Shown: positions 9,608-18,318, counted from the first letter of the stretch. The stretch: 27,071 bases of DNA from CALFMR01 sp035550595 (GCA_035550595.1 DASZOV010000142.1:1-27071), one strand, 5' to 3'. The notes: generated by a model not told the origin, from the sequence alone. Program-made: numbers and translations.

Positions 9608-10606
9608 ATGGCGAACACGCTGGTCGTGGCGGGATCGAACGGACCGTCGGCGTCGTCATCGCCCACGGTCCGTCCGGCTGTCCGGCGGCTCGCCCGGATG
9701 GACGTCGCGTTCGACACGGCGATCGCCGGCACGGTCTGGATCGTGCTCGCGATTTTCGTGTGCATCTTCGCCGTGCTCGTCGACGGCGCCTGGCCGGCGA
9801 TGCGCCAGTTCGGGCCCGGCTTCGTCGTCCGTTCGGGATGGGATCCGGTTCACCTGCGCTTCGGGGCGCTGCCGTTCATCGTCGGCACGGTGCTCGTCGC
9901 GTTCGGTGCGATGGTCATCGCCGGCGGGATCGGCCTGCTGACCGCGGTCTGCATGACCGAGCTCTTGCCGCGATGGCTGCAGGCGCCGGTCGCGTATCTC
10001 ATCGAGCTGCTCGCGTTCATCCCGAGCGTGGTGTACGGGTTGTTCGGGCTGCTCGTGCTCGCGCCGCTCCTGCAGACGATCGTGCAGCCGTGGCTGCTCG
10101 ATCACCTCGGGCCGTACTTCGATGTCTTCAACGGACCACCCTACGGCGTCGGGTACCTGTGCGCGACGCTGATCCTCGCGCTCATGCTCGTGCCGCTCAT
10201 CGTCGCGCTGGCGCGCGAGGCGTTGCTGCTCGTGCCGAACAGCCAGAAGCAGGGCGCGCTCGCGCTCGGCGCCACGCGATGGAGCGTCGTGTGGCACGTC
10301 ACGCTGCCGTACGCGCGCAATGGAATCCTCGGCGGCATCATCCTGGCGCTCGGGCGCGCGCTCGGCGAGACGATGGCCGTGGCGATGACGATTGGCGGCG
10401 GCTACCATCTGCCGACGACGCTCATGGATCAGGGCTACACGCTGGCCAGCGTGATTGCCAACGAGTTCAACGAGGTCAGCTCGGACACGTATCTGTCCGC
10501 GCTCATCTACTGCGGGCTCATTCTCTTCGTCCTCACGCTGGGCGTGAACGTCATCGCCTACGTCAGCATCAGGAGGTTGGCGGGTGCCCGCGGATTCAAG
10601 GCGTGA
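9608..10606 (+). CDS. pstC: Phosphate ABC transporter permease PstC
   Basis: A 332-residue inner-membrane permease subunit with about six membrane segments after a 35-residue polar N-terminus. The EAA-type loop is seen in GALALGATRWSVVWHVTLPY, and ALGETMAVAMTIGGGYHLP matches the PstC family. With PstA it forms the channel of the phosphate importer. ATG 9608 gives the longest sensible frame; the ribosome-binding site is weak (GGCGGGA region), and an internal ATG at 9698 is possible. The last 23 nt overlap pstA. Confidence 0.95.
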   Translation: MANTLVVAGSNGPSASSSPTVRPAVRRLARMDVAFDTAIAGTVWIVLAIFVCIFAVLVDGAWPAMRQFGPGFVVRSGWDPVHLRFGALPFIVGTVLVAFGAMVIAGGIGLLTAVCMTELLPRWLQAPVAYLIELLAFIPSVVYGLFGLLVLAPLLQTIVQPWLLDHLGPYFDVFNGPPYGVGYLCATLILALMLVPLIVALAREALLLVPNSQKQGALALGATRWSVVWHVTLPYARNGILGGIILALGRALGETMAVAMTIGGGYHLPTTLMDQGYTLASVIANEFNEVSSDTYLSALIYCGLILFVLTLGVNVIAYVSIRRLAGARGFKA

Positions 10607-11471
10607 CGTGGAGCGGACGCCCGGCCGATTCCGGCGGCGCATGCACTGGTCGGATGTGCTCGGGTTCGGCAGTACGGTCGTGGCGATGCTCGTGTCGCTC
10701 GGCGCGCTGTTCGCGATCCTCGCGTATCTGGTCGTGCACGGGATTGGCGCGATCGACTGGCACTTCCTGATCAAGGAGCCGGCGGCCGTCGGCGAGTCTG
10801 GCGGCGGCATCGCGCCGTCACTCGTGGGGACCGCCGTGCTCGTGACGATTTCGTCGATCATCGGCATCCCGCTGGGCGTCGGCGTGGGGATTTATCTCGC
10901 CGAGCTCGCGGGCAACTCGCACCTCGCGCGTGTGACGCGCCTGGCGATCAACACCTTCGTCGGGATGCCGTCGATCATCGCCGGCATCTTCGTCTACTTC
11001 GTCCTGGTCAAGCCGACGGGTACGTTCTCGGCCGTGGCCGGCGGCGTGGCGCTCGGCGTGATCATGGTGCCGATCATGGCGCGCACGACCGAGGATGTCC
11101 TGCGTCTCGTGCCCGACACGATCCGCGAAGCGGGCCTCGCGCTCGGGGCACCGCGATGGCGTGTGACGCTCGGCCTCGTGCTGCCGGCGGCGCGCGCGGG
11201 CGTCGTGACCGGCGGCGTGCTGGCGGTGGCGCGCGTGGCGGGCGAGACGGCGCCGCTCATCCTGACGGCGCTCGGCAACGAGTACTTTCCCTCCGGCCTG
11301 TTCCATCCGATCGACGAGATCACGCTCCGCATCCTGAAGTACGCGCGTGGTCCGTACGACGTCTGGCACCAGCAGGCCTACGGCGCCGCGTTGCTGCTCG
11401 TCGTCGGCGTGGCGCTCGGCAGCTCGCTCCTGCGTCTGACGACGCGCGGCTATGACATGAGGAACCAATGA
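10584..11471 (+). CDS. pstA: Phosphate ABC transporter permease PstA
   Basis: A 295-residue permease subunit with six membrane segments. Family features include GVGVGIYLAELAG, GMPSIIAGIFVYF and the coupling loop EAGLALGAPRWRVTLGLVLP. The start is decided by AGGAGG at 10571-10576, seven bases before GTG 10584 and inside the end of pstC. Translation is therefore coupled to pstC. The stop overlaps the pstB start by four bases. Confidence 0.95.
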   Translation: MPADSRRDVERTPGRFRRRMHWSDVLGFGSTVVAMLVSLGALFAILAYLVVHGIGAIDWHFLIKEPAAVGESGGGIAPSLVGTAVLVTISSIIGIPLGVGVGIYLAELAGNSHLARVTRLAINTFVGMPSIIAGIFVYFVLVKPTGTFSAVAGGVALGVIMVPIMARTTEDVLRLVPDTIREAGLALGAPRWRVTLGLVLPAARAGVVTGGVLAVARVAGETAPLILTALGNEYFPSGLFHPIDEITLRILKYARGPYDVWHQQAYGAALLLVVGVALGSSLLRLTTRGYDMRNQ

Positions 11472-12340
11472 GTAGCGCCGCGGCGTCGCGCCGTCTTCTT
11501 CAGAGTCAGCCCATGACCGATATCGCAGTGAACGTCAGTCCACGGCCGGCCGCTCCGCGAGCCGACGCACCGCGCGCCGGGACGGCCGACGCGTCGCCCG
11601 TCCTCGCCACGCGCGATCTGAGTCTCTGGTACGGCAGCCAGCAGGTGCTCGATCGCGTGAGTCTCGCCGTCGCGCGCCACCAGGTCACGGCCGTCATCGG
11701 TCCGAGCGGCTGCGGCAAGAGCAGCTTCCTTCGCACGCTGAACCGCATGAACGACATGGTCCCGAAGCTGCGAATCGAAGGGGCGGTGCTCTACGAGGGC
11801 GTCGATCTCTACGATCGGCGTGTCGATCCGGTGGCCGTGCGGCGTCGCATCGGCATGCTGTTCCAGAAGCCGAATCCGTTCCCGAAATCGATCTACGACA
11901 ACCTCGCGTTCGCGCTGCGCGTGAACGGCCGGCGCGGTCCGCTGCACGACGACGTCGAGCGCGCGTTGCGGGCGGCCGCGTTGTGGGACGAAGTCAAGGA
12001 CAAGCTCCATGCGAGCGCGCTGGAACTGTCCGGCGGCCAGCAGCAGCGCCTGTGCCTCGCGCGTGCGCTCGTCAACGAGCCCGAGACGCTGCTCATGGAC
12101 GAGCCATGCTCGGCGCTCGATCCGATCGCGACGTCCAAGATCGAAGAGCTGATCTATCACCTCAAGCAGCAGTACACCGTGGTGATGGTGACGCACAACA
12201 TGCAGCAGGCCGCGCGCGTCTCGGACACGACGGCCTTCTTGTGGATGGGCCGGCTCGTCGAGATCGGCCGGACGCAGGATCTCTTCACGAATCCCAGGGA
12301 AAAGCTCACCGAAGACTACGTCACCGGCCGCTTCGGCTGA
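11468..12340 (+). CDS. pstB: Phosphate ABC transporter ATP-binding protein PstB
   Basis: A 290-residue ATPase that powers phosphate import. Walker A GPSGCGKS is at 78-85, the ABC signature LSGGQQQR at 187-194 and Walker B LLMDEP ends with D211-E212, followed by the switch histidine in MVTHNMQQA. FQKPNPFPKSIYDN is the Q-loop region typical of PstB. ATG 11468 overlaps the pstA stop (ATGA) and has GAGGA upstream. An internal ATG at 11513 would trim a 15-residue N-terminal extension that is not family-conserved. Confidence 0.97.
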   Translation: MSSAAASRRLLQSQPMTDIAVNVSPRPAAPRADAPRAGTADASPVLATRDLSLWYGSQQVLDRVSLAVARHQVTAVIGPSGCGKSSFLRTLNRMNDMVPKLRIEGAVLYEGVDLYDRRVDPVAVRRRIGMLFQKPNPFPKSIYDNLAFALRVNGRRGPLHDDVERALRAAALWDEVKDKLHASALELSGGQQQRLCLARALVNEPETLLMDEPCSALDPIATSKIEELIYHLKQQYTVVMVTHNMQQAARVSDTTAFLWMGRLVEIGRTQDLFTNPREKLTEDYVTGRFG

Positions 12341-12343
12341 GAC

Positions 12344-12353
12344 GAGGGCCCTC
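12344..12353 (+). promoter_or_regulatory. Palindrome covering the phoU ribosome-binding region
   Basis: GAGGGCCCTC is a perfect 10-nt palindrome ending one base before the phoU ATG at 12354. Its GAGGG half may be the Shine-Dalgarno and could be masked in a stem or dimer. Confidence 0.3.
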
Positions 12354-13034
12354 ATGGCATTGGACACCCGACATTTCACCGACGAAATGGCGACGCTCGC
12401 CCAGCGGCTGCTCGCCATGGGCGGGCTGGCCGAGGAGCGGCTGCGCGCGGCCGTGCAGGCGCTCGTCGACCGCGATCGCGACGCCATCGCCAACGTCATC
12501 CACGGCGATGCTGCCATCAACGCGCTGCACGTCGAGATCGACGACCGCTGCTTCAAGCTGCTCGCGTTGCACCAGCCGATGGCCGTCGATCTGCGGACGA
12601 TCGTCGCGACCGTCAAGATCAACGCGGACCTCGAACGCGTGGGCGACCTCGCGGTCAACATCGCGGAGGCCGCCGATCGCTACGTGCAGCATCCGCCCGT
12701 GAAGATGCTCATCGACCTGCCGCGCATGGGCGCGATCGCCGAAGGCATGCTGCGCGAGTCGTTGGACGCGTTCGTCTCGCTCGACATTCATCGCGCGCGT
12801 CGCGTCCTCGCCCGCGACGACGAACTGGACGCGTTGAAGAACCAAGTGTTCCGCGAGCTCCTGACCTACATGCTGGCCGATCCGCGCACGATCGAGCCCG
12901 CGCTCGACCTCGTGCTCGTCTCACGTCATCTCGAGCGCGTCGGCGACCACGCGACCAACGTCGCCGAAGACGTCGTCTTCATCGTCGAGGCCCGCGACGT
13001 GCGGCACCATGCCGGCGAGCCCGGCGGGATTTGA
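12354..13034 (+). CDS. phoU: Phosphate signalling complex accessory protein PhoU
   Basis: A 226-residue all-helical cytoplasmic protein. The two internal repeats characteristic of PhoU are visible: DLERVGDLAVNIAE (about 84-97) and HLERVGDHATNVAE (about 188-201), which in the family carry metal-cluster-binding E/D residues. PhoU links the Pst transporter to PhoR so that high phosphate keeps the regulon off. It follows pstB by 13 bp. A GAGGG within a palindrome precedes the ATG. Confidence 0.95.
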   Translation: MALDTRHFTDEMATLAQRLLAMGGLAEERLRAAVQALVDRDRDAIANVIHGDAAINALHVEIDDRCFKLLALHQPMAVDLRTIVATVKINADLERVGDLAVNIAEAADRYVQHPPVKMLIDLPRMGAIAEGMLRESLDAFVSLDIHRARRVLARDDELDALKNQVFRELLTYMLADPRTIEPALDLVLVSRHLERVGDHATNVAEDVVFIVEARDVRHHAGEPGGI

Positions 13035-13042
13035 CGCGGCCA

Positions 13043-13061
13043 TCGGCCCTGGACGGGCCGA
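13043..13061 (+). other. Hairpin in phoU-phoB gap
   Basis: TCGGCCC at 13043-13049 pairs with GGGCCGA at 13055-13061 around a 5-nt loop. No U tract follows. The 73-bp gap holds nothing else that I can assign. Confidence 0.35.
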
Positions 13062-13107
13062 CGGGCGCACGTCGAGCGGGCGCCAGACGCCTGCTCTAAG
13101 ATGGGCC

Positions 13108-13809
13108 GTGGCCGCGCGCATCCTCATCGTCGAAGACGACCCGGACATCGCCCAGCTCATCGCGTTGTATCTGGAGAAGGCGGGGCTCGGGTCCGAGCGT
13201 CTGGCATCGGGACGCGACGCGATCGCGTCGATCGCCGCACGTCCGCCGGACCTCGTGATTCTCGATCTCATGCTGCCGCACGTGGACGGCTTCGATGTCT
13301 GCCGCGCGGTGCGTGCCAATCCGGCGACGGCCGGCGTGCCGGTGCTCATGCTCACGGCGCGCGGTGAGGAAGCGGATCGCGTCGCCGGCCTCGAGATTGG
13401 CGCCGACGACTATCTCACCAAGCCGTTCAGCCCATCGGAACTCGTCGCCCGCGTGCGCGCGCTCCTGCGCCGCGCGGCGCGCACCACGGGCTCCGCGCCA
13501 TCGCTCGCTTATGGGCCGGTGACGATGGACGTGGACAGTCACGTCGTCGCCGTCGGCGGCGCGGAGGTCGCGCTCGCGGCGAAGGAGTTCCTGCTGCTCG
13601 AGTACTTCCTGCGCAACCGTGGACGCGTCGTCTCGCGCGACCGGTTGCTCACCGATGTGTGGGGCTATCGCTACACGGGTGGCACGCGGACGGTAGACGT
13701 GCACGTGCGCCGGCTACGCGAGAAGATCCCGTTCTTCGCCGACGCGCTCATCACGGTGCCGCAGTTCGGCTACAAGCTCGTCGACCCGCCGCCGGCCGCG
13801 ACCCGCTGA
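13108..13809 (+). CDS. phoB: Phosphate regulon response regulator PhoB (OmpR/PhoB family)
   Basis: A 233-residue regulator. The receiver domain has D10/D11, phosphoacceptor D53 in ILDLMLPHVDG, T83 and K105 in LTKPF. The winged helix (about 135-230) includes GTRTVDVHVRRLREKI, the OmpR-type recognition helix. I place the start at GTG 13108, where the conserved ARILIVEDD begins; an in-frame ATG at 13009 overlaps phoU and adds 33 non-conserved residues. The location after phoU and 3 nt before phoR identifies it as PhoB rather than another OmpR-type regulator. The upstream Shine-Dalgarno is weak. Confidence 0.92.
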   Translation: MAARILIVEDDPDIAQLIALYLEKAGLGSERLASGRDAIASIAARPPDLVILDLMLPHVDGFDVCRAVRANPATAGVPVLMLTARGEEADRVAGLEIGADDYLTKPFSPSELVARVRALLRRAARTTGSAPSLAYGPVTMDVDSHVVAVGGAEVALAAKEFLLLEYFLRNRGRVVSRDRLLTDVWGYRYTGGTRTVDVHVRRLREKIPFFADALITVPQFGYKLVDPPPAATR

Positions 13810-13812
13810 TCC

Positions 13813-15585
13813 ATGGCCCGCGCCACGTTCCGCGCGAAGCTCTTCCTCGCCGCGCTGGCCACCGCCGCGCTGGCGCTCGTCGTCGCCAGTGCGCTCTTCG
13901 CCGGTCTGATGCGCGCGCGCACCAACGCGCGCATTGAGAGCACGCTCGTCGCCGAGGCGCATCTGGCCGTCGAGCTCGTCAACGCCGCGCCGGCCGACGC
14001 GCGATTGCAGGACGAGGCCGTGCGCGTCGGCACGGCCGTCGGCGCGCGCGTGACGCTCGTCGCGCCTAACGGCCACGTCGTCGCCGATTCGGCGGAGACG
14101 CCCGAGGCCGTCTCCAGGATGGAGAATCACGGGACGCGGCCCGAGATCGTCGAAGCGCGCGCGTCGGGACTCGGCGCAGCGCGGCGGCCGAGCGACACGC
14201 TGCGCGTCGACATGCTCTACGTCGCCGTCCCCGCGTCGCGTCCCGACGTGGCGATCGTACGTCTCGCGCTACCGCTCACGAGCGTACAGCAGCAGATTCG
14301 CGACGTCCTGCGCGTGACGGCGCTCGCGCTCGTCGTGGCGCTCGCTGGCGCGGCGCTCATCGCCTGGGCGCTCTCGGGCCGCATCGGCGCGCGCGTGCGT
14401 GCCATTGCCGCAGCGGCGCGGCGCTACCAGGCTGGCGATTTCTCGGCGCCGCGGGCCGACTTCGGCGACGACGAACTGGGCACGGTGGCGACCGCGCTCG
14501 ACGGGTCGGTACACGAGCTCGGGCGGCGGCTGACGGAAATCGCGCGCGACCGCGCGCGCATGACCGCCATGCTCGGCAGCATGACGGAAGGTGTCGTCGT
14601 CGTCGATACGGCGGGTGAACTGCAGGTTGCCAATGACGCCGCGCGTCGAATGCTGGATCTCGACGAGGCGGCGATCGGTCGCCACTACCTGGAAGCGACG
14701 CGACATCCGGCGATCCGCGAGTTACTGTCCGAGGCGGTCGACGGCCGTGTGCCCGCCTCGCGCGAGCTGGCGCCGCCGCGGCATCCCGACCGCACGCTCG
14801 TGGCCTACGCCGCGCCGGTCGCCGCCGACCGGCCGCTCGGCGCCGTGCTCGTCCTGCACGACGTCACCGAGACCAAGCGCATCGATCGCATGCGTCGCGA
14901 CTTCGTGGCGAACGTCTCGCACGAACTGCGGACGCCGCTCACCGCCATCCGCGGGTACGTCGAAGCGTTGTCAGCCGATGACGGGCTGCCCGAGGAGCGG
15001 CAGCGGTTCCTCGAGATCATCGCGCGTAATGCGACGCGGATGGAGCGGCTCGTCAGCGATCTCCTGCGACTCGCGCGGCTCGATGCGGGGCAGGAGACGC
15101 TCGCGATTACGCGCGTCGACATCACCGCGCTTGCAGGAACTGTCGTCGCTGACTTGTCGCCCGTGCTCGACGACCGCGATCAGCACGTGACGGTCGACGT
15201 CGCACCCGAAGCCGCCGTCGTCGAGGCCGACGAGAGCAAGCTGCGCGACGTCGTGCGAAACCTCGTGGCCAATGCGAGCACGTACGCGCCCGAGGGAACG
15301 ACGGTGCGAATTGCCGCGCGACGCGACGAGGGCGGCGTCTCGCTCATCGTGTCGGACGAAGGCCCGGGCATTCCGGAGGGCGACCTGACGCGCATCTTCG
15401 AGCGCTTCTACCGCGTCGACAAATCCCGCGCCCGCGATCCCGGCGGCACCGGCCTCGGCCTCGCCATCGTCAAACACCTCGTCGAACTGCACGGCGGCAC
15501 CATCCGCGCGGAGAACATCCCGACCGGCGGAGCAAGGTTCACCGTCAGCCTGCGGGGGGCTGACGGTGGACAAGTTAGAAGTTAG
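13813..15585 (+). CDS. phoR: Phosphate regulon sensor histidine kinase PhoR
   Basis: A 590-residue kinase. TM1 is about 9-33, a periplasmic/extracellular sensor region is about 34-160 and TM2 is about 168-188. A HAMP-like linker follows, then a PAS domain (about 250-350) and HisKA with H370 in ANVSHELRTPL. The ATPase domain has N box RNLVANASTYAP, G1 DEGPGI and G2 GGTGLGLAIVKHL. It phosphorylates PhoB. It starts 3 nt after the phoB stop. The last five codons and the TAG stop are made of the heptad repeat at 15572-15601, so the C-terminus was probably reshaped by that repeat. Confidence 0.94.
   Translation: MARATFRAKLFLAALATAALALVVASALFAGLMRARTNARIESTLVAEAHLAVELVNAAPADARLQDEAVRVGTAVGARVTLVAPNGHVVADSAETPEAVSRMENHGTRPEIVEARASGLGAARRPSDTLRVDMLYVAVPASRPDVAIVRLALPLTSVQQQIRDVLRVTALALVVALAGAALIAWALSGRIGARVRAIAAAARRYQAGDFSAPRADFGDDELGTVATALDGSVHELGRRLTEIARDRARMTAMLGSMTEGVVVVDTAGELQVANDAARRMLDLDEAAIGRHYLEATRHPAIRELLSEAVDGRVPASRELAPPRHPDRTLVAYAAPVAADRPLGAVLVLHDVTETKRIDRMRRDFVANVSHELRTPLTAIRGYVEALSADDGLPEERQRFLEIIARNATRMERLVSDLLRLARLDAGQETLAITRVDITALAGTVVADLSPVLDDRDQHVTVDVAPEAAVVEADESKLRDVVRNLVANASTYAPEGTTVRIAARRDEGGVSLIVSDEGPGIPEGDLTRIFERFYRVDKSRARDPGGTGLGLAIVKHLVELHGGTIRAENIPTGGARFTVSLRGADGGQVRS
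15537..15571 (+). terminator. Strong hairpin at the 3' end of phoR
   Basis: The ten bases 15541-15550 pair with 15558-15567 around a 7-nt loop and extend to 14 pairs (15537-15540 with 15568-15571, one G-U pair). It lies inside the last codons of phoR and just before the heptad repeat. No U tract follows; it could end the pst-pho message or protect its 3' end. Confidence 0.45.
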
Positions 15586-15601
15586 AAGACAGAAGCCAGA
15601 A
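15572..15601 (-). repeat. Heptad-repeat array, inverted copy of 2458-2488
   Basis: Read on the minus strand it is TTCTGGC, TTCTGTC, TTCTAAC, TTCTAAC, TT. It differs from 2458-2488 at two of 30 positions. It supplies the TAG stop of phoR at 15583-15585. Confidence 0.8.
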
Positions 15602-15602
15602 A

Positions 15603-15785
15603 TGAAGAACGAGATGACACCGCGAGCCCCCGAGCGTAGCGAGGGCGGCGAAGCAATCAAGAGAAGTCCACGAAGCCCGCGACGGAGGAGCGGCGCTGAG
15701 CGGGCGAGCGGGGGTGGGGCCCCGCGAGCAGGCAAGATAAAGATGGCGCCCAGCGCCTTGCCGGGAAGACGGCTGGACGCGTCTC
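15603..15785. other. GC-rich intergenic tract beside the heptad array, no gene
   Basis: This tract lies between phoR and the first glycosyltransferase, which converge. The part 15603-15647, read on the minus strand, shares ordered blocks with 3995-4033 (CGCCCT, GCTCGG, GGCTCGCG, TCATC, TTCA). Small stems are visible, such as GCGGGG with CCCCGC near 15703-15722 and GGCGC with GCGCC near 15746-15758. The remainder looks like degenerate intergenic sequence; I see no ORF with protein character. Confidence 0.45.
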
Positions 15786-17228
15786 TTACGACCGTCGTGA
15801 CCGTGCGTCCCGCGGCCGGTCGTGTCTCGGGCCGCCGCGGCGACGGCGATCGCGGTTGCCGCGTGACTGACGATCCGCGTGGCGGTCGCCAGTGGCTGGC
15901 CGCCGGTTGTCGCGTGCACCGTTCGCCTCCCGCGGACGATCGCGATCCCTCGGACGATGCGGAGGGCGTGGCGGCGGCGCCGGCGCGTGGCCGCCCATGC
16001 GGCTGAAGAGGCGTTCGTACTTGTGCAGGATCGTCGTCCATCGATAGTGGCGATGGATGTACGCTTTGCCGTTCTCGCCCATTGCGGTGCGAAGTGCCGC
16101 GTCCTTCATCAGCAGCTTCAGCGCCTCGACGAACTCCCAGCGGTCCGCGTAGAACAGTCCGGCATTGCTGCGAAGGCAATGTTCGACGAGCACTTCGGCG
16201 CGCGCGTTGGCGAGGACCGGCGTGCCCACGGCGAACGCCTCGAGCGCGAGGAGCGACAGGCTTTCGTACGGCGACGGCACGACGACCACCGTGGCCGCCT
16301 CGAGTGCGTGCAGCCGCTCGTCGTCTGGGAGCATGCCGGCGAAGCGGACGCGCGGATCTTCGGGCAACGGCATCAGCTTCGTGCCCATGAGCAGGAGCGA
16401 CGCGTCGCCGCCTTCGTTCACGTACGTCTGGAAGTACTCGAGCAGTTCCTCGCAGCCCTTGCCGGGATCGATGCGTCCGCCGTACAGCAGGAACGGGTTG
16501 TAAATGCGATGGCGCCGGCGAAACGCGTTGGCTGGACCCTCGAGATGCGGCGCCAGTGTTTCGCGACTCGACGGCGCGAGCTTCAATCGCTCGCCCGTCG
16601 ACGAGACGACGTCGCCTTCCGGGAAATCGACGCCGCAGCCGATGACGTCCTCGACGAGCGCGCGCAGATGGAAGCGGCTCGTGATCATCCGTCGCTCGGA
16701 GTCGGTGTTCCAGGCGAAGGCCGCCACGCTCGAAAAGACGTCCTCGTAGATGCCGAGTCCGAGCGCCGGCTCGTCGTGCGCGGTCGGCACGAGCAGGCTC
16801 TTGGACGGCGCGACGCGGATACCGAGCACCGTCGGCGCGTACAGGTATGTGAAGAAGATGATGACGTCGTACTGCTGCTGATGCCGCTCGAGATACTCGA
16901 TGAGTCCCGGCGACCACGGGCCTTGCTGCTTCAGCCACTCCATCTCGTCGCCGCGGCTGTGCGACGTGTTGAAGATCCAGTCCGAGTAGCGGTTGAACGC
17001 CGCGAGATCGCGCGTGCGTGACGTCGCGAAGCGGCGCACGGTGACGCCGCGCAGCCGGTCGGCGCCCTCCGGATATTCATTGGCCCAGGTGATGTAGTCG
17101 CGCGCGCAGGTCGTCAGCACGTCGACTTCGTGGCGCTCGGCCAGCCGTTCGGCGACGAGCCGGCAGTGGTACTCCGAGCCGCCGACGATCTCGGCGCCGT
17201 AGCGCTGCACGACGAAGGCGATCTTCAC
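15786..17228 (-). CDS. GT4-type glycosyltransferase with Arg-rich tail (paralogue A)
   Basis: A 480-residue cytoplasmic glycosyltransferase with no membrane segment. The N-terminal Rossmann half opens with KIAFVVQRYGAEIVGG, the acceptor-side glycine-rich loop. The C-terminal half has YGGRIDPGKGCEELLEYF and SPYESLSLLALEAF, the E-x7-E region of GT4 donor-binding sites. The nearest visible relative is the gene at 19568-20848. GTG 17228 is chosen where the conserved KIAFVVQRYG begins, with AAAGGGA upstream; a longer frame from 17282 lacks support. The last 70 or so residues are Pro/Arg/Asp-rich (for example RDRDRPRE and RRRRGG) and look disordered. It is the last gene of the minus-strand cluster. 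Sugar and acceptor are unknown. Confidence 0.88.
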   Translation of the reverse strand: MKIAFVVQRYGAEIVGGSEYHCRLVAERLAERHEVDVLTTCARDYITWANEYPEGADRLRGVTVRRFATSRTRDLAAFNRYSDWIFNTSHSRGDEMEWLKQQGPWSPGLIEYLERHQQQYDVIIFFTYLYAPTVLGIRVAPSKSLLVPTAHDEPALGLGIYEDVFSSVAAFAWNTDSERRMITSRFHLRALVEDVIGCGVDFPEGDVVSSTGERLKLAPSSRETLAPHLEGPANAFRRRHRIYNPFLLYGGRIDPGKGCEELLEYFQTYVNEGGDASLLLMGTKLMPLPEDPRVRFAGMLPDDERLHALEAATVVVVPSPYESLSLLALEAFAVGTPVLANARAEVLVEHCLRSNAGLFYADRWEFVEALKLLMKDAALRTAMGENGKAYIHRHYRWTTILHKYERLFSRMGGHAPAPPPRPPHRPRDRDRPREANGARDNRRPATGDRHADRQSRGNRDRRRRGGPRHDRPRDARSRRS

Positions 17229-17250
17229 TCGCGTCCCTTTCTCCTGCGCG

Positions 17251-18318
17251 TCACACGCCCACCGGCGCGAGCGCGGCGTCAATCTCCGCTTCGATGCGAT
17301 CCGGCTGGAACGCCGCCAGCCGTGCGCGTTGGCCGGCGATGATCCGCTCGCGCAGCGGCTCGTCGTAGACGAGATCCGCGAGCAGTTCGGCGGCGTATTC
17401 CAGGTTCTTCGGCGCGAAGGTCACGCCCGCGCCGCCGAGCGTCTCGGGCACGGCGGCCGCGCCGTAGGCGAGCACCGGCACGTCCATCGCCATCGCCTCG
17501 ACGAGCGGCACGCAGAAGCCTTCGTGCTCACTGAGCGAGACGTACACGTGCGCATGGCGATAATACGCCGCCAGCTCGGCTTCCGGGACGCTGCCGGTGA
17601 ACCAGACGCGGTCCGGCAGAATCTCGAAGCGTTCGATGAGCGCGCGGATCGCCGAGTAATAGGCCGGGACCGCGTCGTACCGGCCGACGAAGATGAACCG
17701 GTAGAACGAGTCCACGTACCGCTTGTAGTGCTCGAGCAGGCGGATGTGATCCTCGATCTTCTTGTTCGGCGCGACCCGGCCGACGAAGAGGATGTTCGCG
17801 AGCCCGTCGGACAGGAGCGCGTCGAGATCGGGCACGGGCGGCGCCGCGCGCAGACGATCCGTGTCGAGGAGTAGCGGAAGGACGCCGGTCCGCTCGAAGC
17901 CGTACGCCTCGAGCTCGCGCCGGTTGTAGTCCGATACGGCCAGGGCAAGATCCACGCGCCCGACGAGCGACCGCAGCTCGCGGCGTCCCGCCGCCGCCAG
18001 ACCGACCAGTCCCGTGTCGAACGGCGCGAAGAACCGCGCCGGCGTGACGTTGTGATAGCAGAGCACGCGCAGACCGGGCAGCCGCCCGAACGCTCCGGTC
18101 ATCGGTGACGGGACCGCGAAGTGCAGAATCGTGACGTCGCCCTGGTTCGCGTCGGGATCCGACCACGGCCGGACGTCGCCTTCGAGCCCGGCGTCGATCG
18201 TGAGCGCGAAGATGTCGGACGTATGGCCCCAGTCGCGGAACAGATCGCGCAGCCGGCGCGCGTTGTCGCCGGTGGCATCGCCCGCATGCGCGGCCGGAAT
18301 CCACTGGTTGACGATCAT
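17251..18318 (-). CDS. GT4-type glycosyltransferase (paralogue B)
   Basis: A 355-residue cytoplasmic glycosyltransferase. The N-terminal half carries LCYHNVTPARFF (about 86-97) and ALAVSDYNRRELEAYGF (about 125-141). The C-terminal half has ILFVGRVAPNKKIEDHI (176-192) and SEHEGFCVPLVEAM (263-276), the GT4 E-x7-E site. Its best match in the window is the next gene upstream (18315-19571), which shares all of these motifs. ATG 18318 overlaps the stop of that gene by four bases, so translation is coupled. The two share a likely acceptor type, but the donor sugar cannot be inferred. Confidence 0.92.
   Translation of the reverse strand: MIVNQWIPAAHAGDATGDNARRLRDLFRDWGHTSDIFALTIDAGLEGDVRPWSDPDANQGDVTILHFAVPSPMTGAFGRLPGLRVLCYHNVTPARFFAPFDTGLVGLAAAGRRELRSLVGRVDLALAVSDYNRRELEAYGFERTGVLPLLLDTDRLRAAPPVPDLDALLSDGLANILFVGRVAPNKKIEDHIRLLEHYKRYVDSFYRFIFVGRYDAVPAYYSAIRALIERFEILPDRVWFTGSVPEAELAAYYRHAHVYVSLSEHEGFCVPLVEAMAMDVPVLAYGAAAVPETLGGAGVTFAPKNLEYAAELLADLVYDEPLRERIIAGQRARLAAFQPDRIEAEIDAALAPVGV

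Noticed and set aside
9656..10867. A 403-codon minus-strand frame opposite pstC/pstA, and similar long antisense frames at 2967-4061, 4077-5438, 11450-12661 and 14971-16938.
   Set aside because: All are out-of-frame shadows of well-supported genes and have the composition of mis-framed GC-rich sequence.
15566..16006. A plus-strand frame starting in the heptad repeat and reading LEVRRQKPE-type peptides.
   Set aside because: The peptide is only the translation of the repeat and of the opposite strand of a glycosyltransferase gene; there is no start signal or domain.
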